A stretch of DNA of 64,000 nt from UBA1660 sp964462035 (lineage in GTDB: Bacteria; Myxococcota_A; Polyangia; Polyangiales; Houyiibacteriaceae), in NCBI GenBank assembly GCA_964462035.1, contig CAYXAP010000025.1, forward strand, positions 1 through 64,000, given 5' to 3'. Below the pieces are notes generated by a model, which worked only from the letters and a program-made list of their open reading frames with translations, was not told where the DNA came from and made no database searches. Positions 8,518 to 17,157 of this stretch are shown piece by piece. Both the position numbers and the translations under genes were made by a program. Each line of letters begins with the position of its first letter. The first letter of the stretch is position 1.

Positions 8518-9426
8518 GTGCGCATCGACGACATGCGGCTCTTCGCGGCGGTCGCCGAGCGGCTGAGCTTCACCGCCGCTGCCGAGCATCTCCAGATCCC
8601 CAAGCAGACCGTGTCTCGCCGCGTCGCGGCGCTCGAGAGCGAGCTCGGCGTGCGGCTGCTGCATCGGACCACGCGATCGATGCGGCTCACCGATGTCGGC
8701 AAGGCCTACGCGACGCGCTGCGCGCAGGTCGTCCGCATGGCCGACGAGGCCAACCAGGCGGTCACCGACCAGAGCGATCAGGTGCTGGGAACGCTCCGTG
8801 TCACGGCCGACCCGCTCTTCGGCGAGGCCTTCCTCGCCGACCTCGTGCACGACTACCGCGAGGCGCATCCCGGTGTGACCGTCGAGCTCATGCTGACTCA
8901 GCGCAAGGTCGACCTGGTCGAGGAGGGCTTCGACGTCGCCTTCCGCGTCGGCGCGATGGCCGACTCGTCGCTGGTGGCCACGGCGCTCGGTCCCGCCTCG
9001 ATGTCCTACTGCGCGAGCCCGAGCTACCTCGAGGCGCGCGGTCGCCCGCTGCACCCGAGCGAGCTCGCGCAGCACGACTGCATCACGCTCCTGCCGGAGA
9101 GTAGCGCCAGCCGCTGGCTCTTCATGATCGACGACTCGATGAAGTGGTTCCCCATCGAGAGCAAGCTCCGCGTCAACCACCTGCCGACCGCACGCCGGCT
9201 CGCGGTGGCCGACGCCGGCATCGTGAACTTGCCGGCCTTCGCCGCGAAGCCGCTCATCGAAGCCGGCCTCCTCGAGCCCGTGCTCCAAGGGTTCCAAGCC
9301 CCCTTCGGCGACGTGCGCCTGGTCTACCTCGGCCGCGGCCTGCTCTCGCCACGGGTACGTCACTTCATCGACATGGCCGTCGAGCGCTTCCGCCGCGACA
9401 ACCTTCTCCCGCCCCCGATGGAGTAG
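8518..9426 (+). CDS. LysR-family transcriptional regulator
   Basis: A full-length LysR protein (302 residues) with N-terminal HTH (MRLFAAVAERLSFTAAAEHLQIPKQTVSRRVAALESELG) and a complete ligand-binding domain beginning LGTLRVTADPLFGEAFLADLV. The HTH and effector domain most resemble the broad DmlR-like group. The GTG at 8518 places the HTH at the usual distance from the N terminus; the frame is open further upstream to 8443, overlapping the PPOX-GNAT gene. It lies 31 bases after that gene, so the two may be co-transcribed. The target gene and ligand cannot be told from the sequence. Confidence 0.9.
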   Translation: MRIDDMRLFAAVAERLSFTAAAEHLQIPKQTVSRRVAALESELGVRLLHRTTRSMRLTDVGKAYATRCAQVVRMADEANQAVTDQSDQVLGTLRVTADPLFGEAFLADLVHDYREAHPGVTVELMLTQRKVDLVEEGFDVAFRVGAMADSSLVATALGPASMSYCASPSYLEARGRPLHPSELAQHDCITLLPESSASRWLFMIDDSMKWFPIESKLRVNHLPTARRLAVADAGIVNLPAFAAKPLIEAGLLEPVLQGFQAPFGDVRLVYLGRGLLSPRVRHFIDMAVERFRRDNLLPPPME

Positions 9427-9434
9427 AGCGCCCC

Positions 9435-9824
9435 CTAGAGTCCGTCCGCGAGCATGCCGGACTCGACTGCGCTGGCTCGGTCCTCGAGCACCTCGAGGAC
9501 CCACTGGGCGGTGGCACAGCGGATGGTCGCGTCGCCGGCGCCGATGGCGCGCTCGACCTGCGTGACGGTGGCGCTCGCGTCGATGAAGACGGCGTCGATC
9601 GACTGATCGACGCCGGCGTTGGTGATGCAGAGCTCGTCCTCGACGGGGAAGACGAGGAGCAGCCCTTCGTTCGCGCCGAGCGTCTTGCCGCGCAGCCCGT
9701 CCATCCGCTCGGCGGCGGTCTCGGCGCGCCGCACCGAGACCTCGAGCGCGACCGGCTCGCCGATGCGGACGACGTCCTCGCCGCAGCCCACCAGGAGCAC
9801 CAGGCCGAGCGCCGACCAACGCAT
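9435..9824 (-). CDS. DUF192 family lipoprotein
   Basis: A 129-residue exported protein with lipobox LLVGC at residues 11-15. The mature part fits DUF192 (UPF0127): the ERMDGLRGKTLGANEGLLLVFP block, then a region where the family has a conserved FWMKNT-like segment (here LCITNAGVDQSIDAVFID), then the VTQVERAIGAGDA strand. Function of the family is unknown; it is a small beta-barrel-like domain, often exported. Its start overlaps the stop of the upstream cytochrome gene as TGATG, indicating translational coupling, so it probably works with that cytochrome. Confidence 0.82.
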   Translation of the reverse strand: MRWSALGLVLLVGCGEDVVRIGEPVALEVSVRRAETAAERMDGLRGKTLGANEGLLLVFPVEDELCITNAGVDQSIDAVFIDASATVTQVERAIGAGDATIRCATAQWVLEVLEDRASAVESGMLADGL

Positions 9825-12160
9825 CAGAGCGAGCGAAGGAACGCGACGAGCGCCTCGCGAGCGCCGGCGTCGAGCGCCTCGTAAGCCTGCCGCGAGGCGA
9901 GCGCCTCGCCGGCGTGGGCGGCGATGGCCTCTTCGACGGTCTCCGCGCGGCCGTCGTGCATGTAGGGCGCACTGGTGGCGAGCCCCCAGAGCGGCGCGGT
10001 GCGGAACTCGCGGTAGCCCGCGTCACCGTCGGCGATGCCCACGAAGTCCTCTTCCGCGACGTCGTGGAGGAGGATGTCCGAGTAGAGCGGCACCGGCGCG
10101 CCGCTCGAGTCTTCGAGGACCATGTGACAGCTGGAGCAGCCGATGGTGTCGAAGGTCACCTCGCCGGCGTCCTCCATCGTCGGGTTCTCGCGAGTGCGCG
10201 GCGGTGGCGCCTGCATCGCGAGGAAGAAGCCGAGCGCCTCCATCGAGGCCAGGTCGATCTCCGGGTCGGCCCACTCGTCGTCGTCGCTGGTCGAGCCGAA
10301 GGTCAGCCCCTCCTGTTCGGGTAGGGTCACGCCCATCTCGTTGGTCAGACCATCGCGGACGAACTCCACGACCGAGGGTACGTTGGCCTTCCAGCCGAGG
10401 CGGCCGAGGCGACCGTCGCCGAGGACGTGGGCGCGACCGCTGATGCCGTCGCCGTCCATGTCGTCCGGGTCCGCGTTGGCGAGGATGATCGCCTCGGGGA
10501 TGTCGTCGAGGACCCCCAGCCCCAAGGTCGTGGGCGTCTGGCGGAGCTCGGTGACGTTCGCGTCCGGGTCGAAGGCCGGTCGCACCGAGCCGAGCGCGTG
10601 GCGGTGGGCCATCGTCGTTCCAATCGCAGGGACCTCGAACACGCCGTCGACGACCGAACCGTGGCGAGACACGTCGACGTCCGAGGGACCGGCGCCGCCG
10701 ATCACCGGGTCGAAGTGGCAGGCTCGACAGGAGTCGCCGTTGAACGAGGGCCCGAGGCCCTCGGAGATCGGGAAGTCGCGATCGAAGACCGCGCGGCCGA
10801 GCTGGTACTCCGCCATCTCCTCGGCGCTGAGCTCTCGGCGGGGCCCACCGTACTCGCCCGTAGGCGGGACGCTCGCGTCGGGCGGCAGGAGCCCGTCGGT
10901 GTGCTGGTCGGCGCCGCCGAGGGACTCGAGGAAGGCGATGAGCTGGCCCTGCTCGGCTTCGCTCATCGCGGCGTAGGCGTCCGCCGCGGCCTGCGCCTCA
11001 CCGCCGTGCATCCGGATCGCGTCGTCGAGCGTGTCGGCGCGACCGTCGTGCAGGTAGGGGCCGACCGCGCTCACGCCCCAGAGCGGTTGGGTGCGAAACT
11101 CGGAGCCGGTCGCGTCGAGCATCAGGATGCCATCGGCGAGCTCGGGTCCCATGTCGTGGATGAGGAAATCCGAGTACGGGAAGATCAGCCCGCGCGGGCC
11201 CTTCAGGGACTCGACGTGACAGCCAGTGCAGTTCGCCTCGTCGAAGAGCAGGTGACCTGCCTCGGTCTCGGCCGTCGGCTCGTCGGGTTCCGGGGGCGCG
11301 AGGAGCATCGCCCAGCTGACGAGGTCGTAGAGGTCTTCGACGCTCAGCTCCGGGTCCGGGACTCCGTCGTCGTCGGTCGTCCGCACCCCGGGCGGGATGG
11401 TCGCCTGCGCGTCCGAGCGCCTTCCGATCAGTCCGTCGCCGCGGCTCGCGGGCCCCTCGACGATCTCCACTGGCACTGGCAACGCGGCCGCGAGCTCGGG
11501 CGGAAGCGGGTCGGTGGTGATGCCGAGGTGGTTGAAGAGCGGCCCGCGGAGGAAGCCTTCGATGCTGAGGGTCTGCGACTTGCGACCGAAGCGCGCGACG
11601 AAGCCGCGCTCGTAGTTCGGCCGGCCGCTGATGCCGTCTCCGTCGCGATCGTCCGGGTCGGCGTTGGCGAGGATCGCCTCGTCGGGGAGCTCGGCGATCA
11701 GGCCGACGCCGAAGAAGGGGATCGGGTTGCGCGTCGCGAAGTGGTTGGCGCCCTCGGGCGTGGGGACTCGGCTGCCGTCGACGTCGAACTGATCGAGCAC
11801 GCCGTTGACCCCGAGCTCCACGCGCGAGCCGTCCGGGAAGGTCTGACCGACGAGGAGGAAATCCCGGTAGCGGGCGCCCGAGCCACCGAAGACGGGCTTC
11901 TCGTGGCAGGCCGCGCAGAACGTGACGTTGAAGGTCGGCCCGAGCCCCTCGGTCGGCGAGAAGCGACGCGTGGCGACTTCCTCGCCTCGGGCGAAGGTCT
12001 CGAGCTGCTCGGGCGTGGCGCTCGGGATGGGCTCACCCATCGGCGCGTAGATGTTCTCGGCCGGCTTCGGGTCACCGGGACATCCGGCCAAGAGCAACGC
12101 GACTCCGAGGGTGAGCCTACTCGCCAGCGGCCAGCTCACGTTCGTATGCGATTCCGACAT
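9824..12160 (-). CDS. Tetra-haem, internally duplicated DHOR-type (DUF1111) cytochrome lipoprotein
   Basis: A 778-residue lipoprotein (lipobox LLLAGC, residues 22-27) with four CxxCH haem-attachment motifs, at residues 82, 311, 478 and 675. The protein is two tandem copies of the di-haem oxidoreductase-like (DHOR, DUF1111) domain: each half has a GLGPTFN/GLGPSFN haem segment, a LANADPDDxDGDGISGR segment, a second haem, and a closing YLHDGRA/YMHDGRA block. Single-domain relatives are periplasmic di-haem proteins related to cytochrome c peroxidases. Start at the ATG at 12160 has CTGGAGA upstream and overlaps the preceding propeller gene by 44 bases; a GTG at 12139 is an alternative. Its electron donor or acceptor is unknown. 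Confidence 0.88.
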   Translation of the reverse strand: MSESHTNVSWPLASRLTLGVALLLAGCPGDPKPAENIYAPMGEPIPSATPEQLETFARGEEVATRRFSPTEGLGPTFNVTFCAACHEKPVFGGSGARYRDFLLVGQTFPDGSRVELGVNGVLDQFDVDGSRVPTPEGANHFATRNPIPFFGVGLIAELPDEAILANADPDDRDGDGISGRPNYERGFVARFGRKSQTLSIEGFLRGPLFNHLGITTDPLPPELAAALPVPVEIVEGPASRGDGLIGRRSDAQATIPPGVRTTDDDGVPDPELSVEDLYDLVSWAMLLAPPEPDEPTAETEAGHLLFDEANCTGCHVESLKGPRGLIFPYSDFLIHDMGPELADGILMLDATGSEFRTQPLWGVSAVGPYLHDGRADTLDDAIRMHGGEAQAAADAYAAMSEAEQGQLIAFLESLGGADQHTDGLLPPDASVPPTGEYGGPRRELSAEEMAEYQLGRAVFDRDFPISEGLGPSFNGDSCRACHFDPVIGGAGPSDVDVSRHGSVVDGVFEVPAIGTTMAHRHALGSVRPAFDPDANVTELRQTPTTLGLGVLDDIPEAIILANADPDDMDGDGISGRAHVLGDGRLGRLGWKANVPSVVEFVRDGLTNEMGVTLPEQEGLTFGSTSDDDEWADPEIDLASMEALGFFLAMQAPPPRTRENPTMEDAGEVTFDTIGCSSCHMVLEDSSGAPVPLYSDILLHDVAEEDFVGIADGDAGYREFRTAPLWGLATSAPYMHDGRAETVEEAIAAHAGEALASRQAYEALDAGAREALVAFLRSL

Positions 12161-13094
12161 ATTCTCCAGACGAAGAAGCAAAGTTCCCGCCAACCGCCGT
12201 CAGCCGGCCGCTCGCGTCGCCGAACACGGCGTGGAACGCTTCGAAGGTGTCGGGTAGCGCCTCCTCGTACCCGAGGGTCTCGAAGTCGACGACGGCGATG
12301 GTGCCCTCGATCCCGACCACGTGAATCGTGTCGGGGTCACCCATCCAGATCCCGTTCAGACCGGGCAAGGGTGAGAGGCTCTCGGTGCGCCACTCCGTGC
12401 CATCCCAGACGCTGATGACACCGTTGGAGCGCCCGCCGACCACGGCCACCCGATCGGGCCCGGTGCCCCAGACGCTGATCAGATCGTCACTGGTACCCAC
12501 GAGCTCCTCACGGAGCGTGCTGCCATCCCAGCGCAGCATCGTGCCGCGCTGACCGACGATGAAGACGTCGTTCGGCCCGCTCCCCCACACCTTGAACAGC
12601 GCGCGCACGCCGGGGCGGGTCAGCTCGGGGAGCGCCATCGTCGTCCACCCCGATCCGTCGTAGTGGAGCAGCGTGGCGGTCGCCTCCGGGAAGCCGCTTC
12701 CGCCCACCGCCCAGATGTCGTCGGGGGCCGCGCCCCAAACGCCCCAGAGGTCTTCGGTGGTGCTCGAGTCGACCTCGCTCCAGCCGCTGCCATCCCAGTG
12801 GATGATGGTGCCCCCATTCCCGACCACCCAGAGATCGTCGGGGCCGAAGCCGTACACCCAGTTGAGCAGAGGCACGTCCAGACCGGTCGCGACCGGTCCC
12901 CACTCGCCGCCGGCGTCGCTCATCACGACGCCCGCCTCGGGCTCGCCACCCACGGCATGGCGCACGTCCCCATCGGGGCTCCAGGTGCTCAGCAGCCAGC
13001 CGGTGTCGGTGGCGTCGTAGGCAGGGTCCCAGGTGGTGTCGACGCTCGGGGGACAAGCCACGAGCAGGGCCACGAGCGGAAGCAAGCGGGTCAC
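12117..13094 (-). CDS. Beta-propeller lipoprotein
   Basis: First gene of the cytochrome operon. The GTG at 13094 gives VTRLLPLVALLVAC, a short lipoprotein signal; the upstream extension to 13208 runs through the promoter region and is rejected. The mature protein has repeating units of about 45 residues such as VWGAAPDDIWAVGGSG, VWGSGPNDVFIVGQRGTMLRWDGS and VWGTGPDRVAVVGG, a propeller of the type abundant in myxobacteria. It probably serves as a surface or periplasmic binding scaffold. The 3' end overlaps the cytochrome gene start, so the two are likely translated together. Confidence 0.83.
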   Translation of the reverse strand: MTRLLPLVALLVACPPSVDTTWDPAYDATDTGWLLSTWSPDGDVRHAVGGEPEAGVVMSDAGGEWGPVATGLDVPLLNWVYGFGPDDLWVVGNGGTIIHWDGSGWSEVDSSTTEDLWGVWGAAPDDIWAVGGSGFPEATATLLHYDGSGWTTMALPELTRPGVRALFKVWGSGPNDVFIVGQRGTMLRWDGSTLREELVGTSDDLISVWGTGPDRVAVVGGRSNGVISVWDGTEWRTESLSPLPGLNGIWMGDPDTIHVVGIEGTIAVVDFETLGYEEALPDTFEAFHAVFGDASGRLTAVGGNFASSSGEYVGIAYERELAAGE

Positions 13095-13190
13095 GTGCGC
13101 CCATGGTGGCACGAATCGGACCAACCACCAGAGTCGCGCGAGACCGGAGACTCGCGTCCGATGCCACCTGCGAGGGGAGAATTCACAGTG

Positions 13191-13220
13191 TTCGACCGAA
13201 TCCTGCATCGCCGGTATACG
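13191..13220 (+). promoter_or_regulatory. Candidate promoter for the GT2-GH16 gene
   Basis: TTCGAC (13191-13196) and TATACG (13215-13220) are separated by 18 bases and end 11 bases before the ATG at 13232. An inverted CGCGAG/CTCGCG pair (13137-13142, 13151-13156) lies further upstream in the 137-bp divergent gap. This is pattern-based only. Confidence 0.3.
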
Positions 13221-13231
13221 TCCGGCACGCG

Positions 13232-15706
13232 ATGGTGGATTTCGTCACGGCACTGAGCCTGGCGCTCGTGGTGTACGCCGCGGGCCACTACGTCTGCGCG
13301 CTCATTTTCTTGGGTCACCGCCGGCGGACAGAGCCCGAGGCGCCCGAGCCGGAGGCAGTGACCGTGCTGGTGCCCGCCCGGGACGAGGGCGAAGGCGCGG
13401 TGCAGTGCCTGCGCTCGATCGTGGCTCAGGATCACGAAGGACCGGTCGTCGCGCGGCTGCTGATCTGCGACGAGGAGGACACCAGCCTCGGCCCGGTCCG
13501 TGAGGCCTTCGGCATGGGAGCGGGGCTCGTCGCCGAGCCTGCCCCGGACCGACGGGTGGAGATCGTGCTGGTCGGCGAGCACGGCAAGGCGGCGAAGATC
13601 CGAGCCGCGACCGAGCACACCGACACACCGTGGACCGCCATCCTGGACGCGGACCACGTGGCCCATCGCCAGTGGTTGCGTTCAGCGCTCGGCTGCATCG
13701 CCCGCGCCCGCCGCGAAGGCACGCCCACTCGGATGGTCCAGGGTCGCCGCTTCCCGCTCGCGGCGCGGGGGCTCTTCCGCTTCTGGGATTCGCTGCAGCA
13801 GCACGTCGGCTGCGAGCTGCTCAACGTCGCCTTCGGCCGACTCGGGCTCAGCGTCTTCTTCACGGGCACCACGGCGGTCATGGAGACCGAGCTGCTCCAG
13901 GAGCATCCGCTCCGGGACGTGCTGACCGAGGACATCGACTTCAGCTACGCGACCTTCTTCCAGGGCGAGGTGATCGTCGCCGACCCGACCTACGGCTCCG
14001 CGGAAGAAGTCTCGCCCGACCTCTACAGCTTTCTCGCCCGGCGGCGACGCTGGGCGAACGGACACACCGAAGCGTTCCTGCGCCACCTCCCCAAGCTCTG
14101 GAAGGCGCGGCTGCCGCTCCTCTCGAAGGTGCAGTTCCTCTTCCACGGGGTGCACTACTTGGTGATCGTCCCGGTCTTCGCGCTCCACCTGATGGTGGGG
14201 CTGCTCTTCGTGCAGGGGCTCCCGGCTCGTTCGATCGCCGCGAGTCTCGTCTCGGCGTTCTTCCTGGCGGTCCTCGTGGGGCGCTCACAGCGAACCAAGG
14301 GTTGGCTGCATCGCGGGCTCGAGGTCGCCGTGCTCTTCGCGTGGTTGGCTCCAGCGCTGCTCATCGCGTCGAACGTCGTGCTCGCGCTGGTGACCGGCGA
14401 TCCGGAGCGTGCGTCGCTCCCGCTCGACCCGAGCGTCGCGTACATCGAGCCGCTCACCCTCGCAGCGTTCGCCGCCCCGCTGGTGCTCCTGCTCATCGGC
14501 CTCGTGCGCTTCCGCCAGCTCGGCCTCGGGACCGCGCTCGGGCTGGTGGTCACCTACCCGGTGGCCTTCTACCTCGACGGCGCCGGTGCGCTCCTCGGCT
14601 GTCTGGACGCGTTCATCGACCGGCAGCGTTGGCGCAAGGTCGCGCGCAGCCGGAGCGATGGACCGAACGGCATCGTCGAGCCGATCGGGCTGCGTGAGAG
14701 CTGGCGCCTCGGCGGGGGATTGGCGCTCCAACCGAGCGAAGAACCGCGGCGCTGGGGCGGAGCGGTGCTCGGCGCGCTCGCCACGGTGGCCTTCGCGGCC
14801 GGCATCTTCGGCTGGCCCGAGCGCGTGGTCGCCGCGAGCGAGCTCCGCTGCGAGCGCCACGAGGCCGACGACCTGCCGTGGATCGACGACGAAGCGACCG
14901 CGCACTGCGACGACGGGCCGCGCTTCGCGCTCCGGACCGGTTCGCCCACGCTGATCCGCGAGGACGCCATGACCGAGGTGGACGAGTCGTTCTGGGAGCG
15001 CGGCGACGCCACCTTCCCGTGCAACGAGTCGCACTTCCGGCCGGGCAACGTCGAGACCGGCGCCGACGGCGTGACCTTCGCGCTCCGCGAGGAGAGCCAC
15101 GGCGACCGCCGCTTCACCTCGGGGTCGCTCTCGACCGGCGAGGACGGCGAGTTCCGGTTCGGTCGCTTCGAGGTGACCTTGAGAGCGAGCCCCGCCTCGG
15201 GCGTCGTGAGCGCGTTCTTCCTCTACCGCTTCGACCCCTGGCAGGAGATCGACTTCGAGTTCGTCGGCAAGGACACCACCAAGGCGCTCCTCAACGTCTA
15301 TTACAACCCCGGTGACGATGGTGACCTCTACAACTACGGCCACTTCGGCACGCCCGTGGTGGTCGACCTCGGCTTCGACGCCGCTGCCGGCTTCCACACC
15401 TACGCCATCGAGTGGGACTCGGACGAGATCCGCTGGTTCGCCGACGACCGGCTGATCCACGTGCGTCGCTCCGGTGAGCCGACCCCGATCCCGCAGCTCC
15501 CCATGGTCTTCCACATGAACGCTTGGGCGACGTGCAGCGCCGATCTGGCGGGGCCGCTCGACGCGGACGCCATGCCGACCGCCGCATCGTTCCGCGACGT
15601 GCGAATCTCACGTTGGGACCCGGCGCCTCGCTCCGGGCTCGACGCACTCTTCGGGTTGGGCGATGCCGAGCCCGACGGCTGGACCAGGCAGTCGCACGGG
15701 AATTGA
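13232..15706 (+). CDS. Membrane GT2 glycosyltransferase fused to GH16 glycoside hydrolase
   Basis: An 824-residue fusion. After one N-terminal membrane helix (about 2-28) comes a processive family 2 glycosyltransferase domain: VTVLVPARDEGEG, a DAD motif at 139-141, TED at 232-234, and RRRRWANGH at 270-278 in place of the usual QxxRW. Several membrane helices follow (about 302-452), then a further helix near 509-528. The C-terminal domain (about 570-795) is GH16-like, with the catalytic ExDxE motif in QEIDFEFVG (Glu672, Asp674, Glu676) and strands GRFEVTLRAS and FHTYAIEWDSDEIRWFADD. Cysteines before the GH16 part suggest it lies outside the cytoplasm. It may make a beta-glucan and then cut or transfer it; the substrate is inferred from GH16 habits. 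The ATG at 13232 sits just before the first helix. Confidence 0.88.
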   Translation: MVDFVTALSLALVVYAAGHYVCALIFLGHRRRTEPEAPEPEAVTVLVPARDEGEGAVQCLRSIVAQDHEGPVVARLLICDEEDTSLGPVREAFGMGAGLVAEPAPDRRVEIVLVGEHGKAAKIRAATEHTDTPWTAILDADHVAHRQWLRSALGCIARARREGTPTRMVQGRRFPLAARGLFRFWDSLQQHVGCELLNVAFGRLGLSVFFTGTTAVMETELLQEHPLRDVLTEDIDFSYATFFQGEVIVADPTYGSAEEVSPDLYSFLARRRRWANGHTEAFLRHLPKLWKARLPLLSKVQFLFHGVHYLVIVPVFALHLMVGLLFVQGLPARSIAASLVSAFFLAVLVGRSQRTKGWLHRGLEVAVLFAWLAPALLIASNVVLALVTGDPERASLPLDPSVAYIEPLTLAAFAAPLVLLLIGLVRFRQLGLGTALGLVVTYPVAFYLDGAGALLGCLDAFIDRQRWRKVARSRSDGPNGIVEPIGLRESWRLGGGLALQPSEEPRRWGGAVLGALATVAFAAGIFGWPERVVAASELRCERHEADDLPWIDDEATAHCDDGPRFALRTGSPTLIREDAMTEVDESFWERGDATFPCNESHFRPGNVETGADGVTFALREESHGDRRFTSGSLSTGEDGEFRFGRFEVTLRASPASGVVSAFFLYRFDPWQEIDFEFVGKDTTKALLNVYYNPGDDGDLYNYGHFGTPVVVDLGFDAAAGFHTYAIEWDSDEIRWFADDRLIHVRRSGEPTPIPQLPMVFHMNAWATCSADLAGPLDADAMPTAASFRDVRISRWDPAPRSGLDALFGLGDAEPDGWTRQSHGN

Positions 15707-15732
15707 TCGAGGCTCGAGCCGTATGCTCGACC

Positions 15733-16209
15733 ATGCGTGTTTGGTCGCTCGTGCTGGCCCTGGCGTGCGGATCCCAGGGTGCGGACGAGCCGAGGAGCGA
15801 CGAACACGCGGAGGCCGTCACGGGGACGAGCGACCAGCGATCCCGCCCGCCCGTAACCACGGCTCAGCCGAGCGGTGACCCAACGGTGTTCACCCGGGTC
15901 TCCTTCGACCTGCGTGGCATGCCCCACCGAGGTCCACGGGACGTGGACCCGGAGACGATCCGGTCGAGGACGGAGTACCTGATGGAGGAGATGAGAGACG
16001 CCGCGGGTCAGCCCGAGCCACGGCTCACCTACCAGCCCGGCGTGAGCGTCTTCCGAGCAGAGTTCTACGGTTCCGAGAGCGACGCCCTGGCGCAATGTCG
16101 TCGGGCCGTTCGACAGGTCGCGCCGCCGGCGGACACCTCGATACGCTCGTCGAGAGCTCAGCTGCGAGAGCCACGAGCCACCCGGTGCCAGCCCATCCGG
16201 TCCCCCTGA
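15733..16209 (+). CDS. Small putative lipoprotein, unknown function
   Basis: A 158-residue frame starting MRVWSLVLALACGSQG, a short lipoprotein signal with lipobox LALAC, followed by a charged, probably flexible region and a segment (about residues 50-125) with alternating hydrophobic residues (FTRVSFDLRGMPHRG, SVFRAEFYGSESDALAQC). No family is recognised. It begins 26 bases after the GT2-GH16 gene on the same strand, so co-transcription is likely. The C-terminal tail is Arg-rich and low in structure, so the true end of the folded part is uncertain. Coding status is moderately likely. Confidence 0.5.
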   Translation: MRVWSLVLALACGSQGADEPRSDEHAEAVTGTSDQRSRPPVTTAQPSGDPTVFTRVSFDLRGMPHRGPRDVDPETIRSRTEYLMEEMRDAAGQPEPRLTYQPGVSVFRAEFYGSESDALAQCRRAVRQVAPPADTSIRSSRAQLREPRATRCQPIRSP

Positions 16210-16254
16210 GCGAATCCGACAGAGGACCGCTCGGGGACCAGCGCGCCGCTCTCG

Positions 16255-17076
16255 TCAGAACTCGTCGTCCCAGCGGATGGGGCGACGGGCGTCCTCCCGC
16301 ATCCGCTCGGCCTTCTCCTCCGGTGACATCTCCACCCACTCGCGAGCACGCTGCCGGATCTCTTCCGGCGTGAAGTCCGAGAGTGGTCGGAGCGGCTCGC
16401 GTTCCGGCTCCGACTCCGCGAACGTCATGGGGAGCACGGTGCTGCCGCTGGAGGGCTCACTCGGCGCCGGGAGCTCGAGGGTGAAGAGCGTCTCGGTGAC
16501 GCACTCCACCAGGACCGGGTCCCGAAGCGTGCTGTCTTCGAGCACGGTGACCTCTTCGACCATGCCCCCGAGCTCGGGCTCGCCGACGACGTCGACGCGG
16601 ACCCGGATCAGGCCGAGCGGCTTGTCGCGATGCTCGCGCTCGGCCGCGGCGATGGCGAGCTGATAGCACTCCGAGACGAGCGGCATGACGGCCGTGGTCG
16701 CGTCGAACATGAAGCCCGGGCGGTGATGCTCGTCGGACCCGAGCTCGGGCTCGGTCCAGTCGGCGAGTTCGTCGTCTTCCCCATCGGCGGCCAATCGCTC
16801 GTCCCGAGCGTCGAGGATCGCCCGTCGGAACCCCTCCGCGATCCGGCGACGCGCCTCGGCGTCGCTGGTTGTGCGCCCTCCGGTATCGGCCGCACCTTCA
16901 TGGGCGGAGTCGGCGGCGGGTTCCGATGTGGGCGCCGTGGTCGCCCCGGGCGGCGAGCCGTCCTCGATGTCGTCGGCCTCGGCGCTCGACGCGTGCCATC
17001 GGCCGGTCGAGTGCCACCACATCGCGACCGCGAAGATGACCAAGAGGAACGCGCCACCGGCGATGCGTCGGATCAT
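16255..17076 (-). CDS. AgmX/PglI C-terminal-domain protein (TonB-like), membrane anchored
   Basis: A 273-residue protein with one N-terminal membrane helix (residues 4-22), an acidic Ser/Thr/Ala linker to about residue 75, and a C-terminal domain with the pattern of AgmX/PglI proteins: VMPLVSECYQLAIA, then PLGLIRVRVDVVGEPELGGMVEEVTVLEDSTLRDPVLVECVTETLFTLELPAP. In myxobacteria these domains occur in gliding-related and TonB-like periplasmic proteins. The tail is charged (TPEEIRQRAREWVEMSPEEK). It is the last gene of a same-strand group behind the GT-C enzyme, 81 bases apart. A link to surface polysaccharide is inferred only from position. Confidence 0.75.
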   Translation of the reverse strand: MIRRIAGGAFLLVIFAVAMWWHSTGRWHASSAEADDIEDGSPPGATTAPTSEPAADSAHEGAADTGGRTTSDAEARRRIAEGFRRAILDARDERLAADGEDDELADWTEPELGSDEHHRPGFMFDATTAVMPLVSECYQLAIAAAEREHRDKPLGLIRVRVDVVGEPELGGMVEEVTVLEDSTLRDPVLVECVTETLFTLELPAPSEPSSGSTVLPMTFAESEPEREPLRPLSDFTPEEIRQRAREWVEMSPEEKAERMREDARRPIRWDDEF

Positions 17077-17157
17077 GATTCGTCCAATGTCGAAGGGTCC
17101 ATCGTGTGCGGGTGTGGACCCTCGACGGCATTCCGAATTGGGATTTCGGCCGCAGCG

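Noticed and set aside
10427..12415. A 662-residue plus-strand frame over the DHOR cytochrome
   Set aside because: Antisense to four conserved CxxCH motifs and spans the operon junction; shadow.
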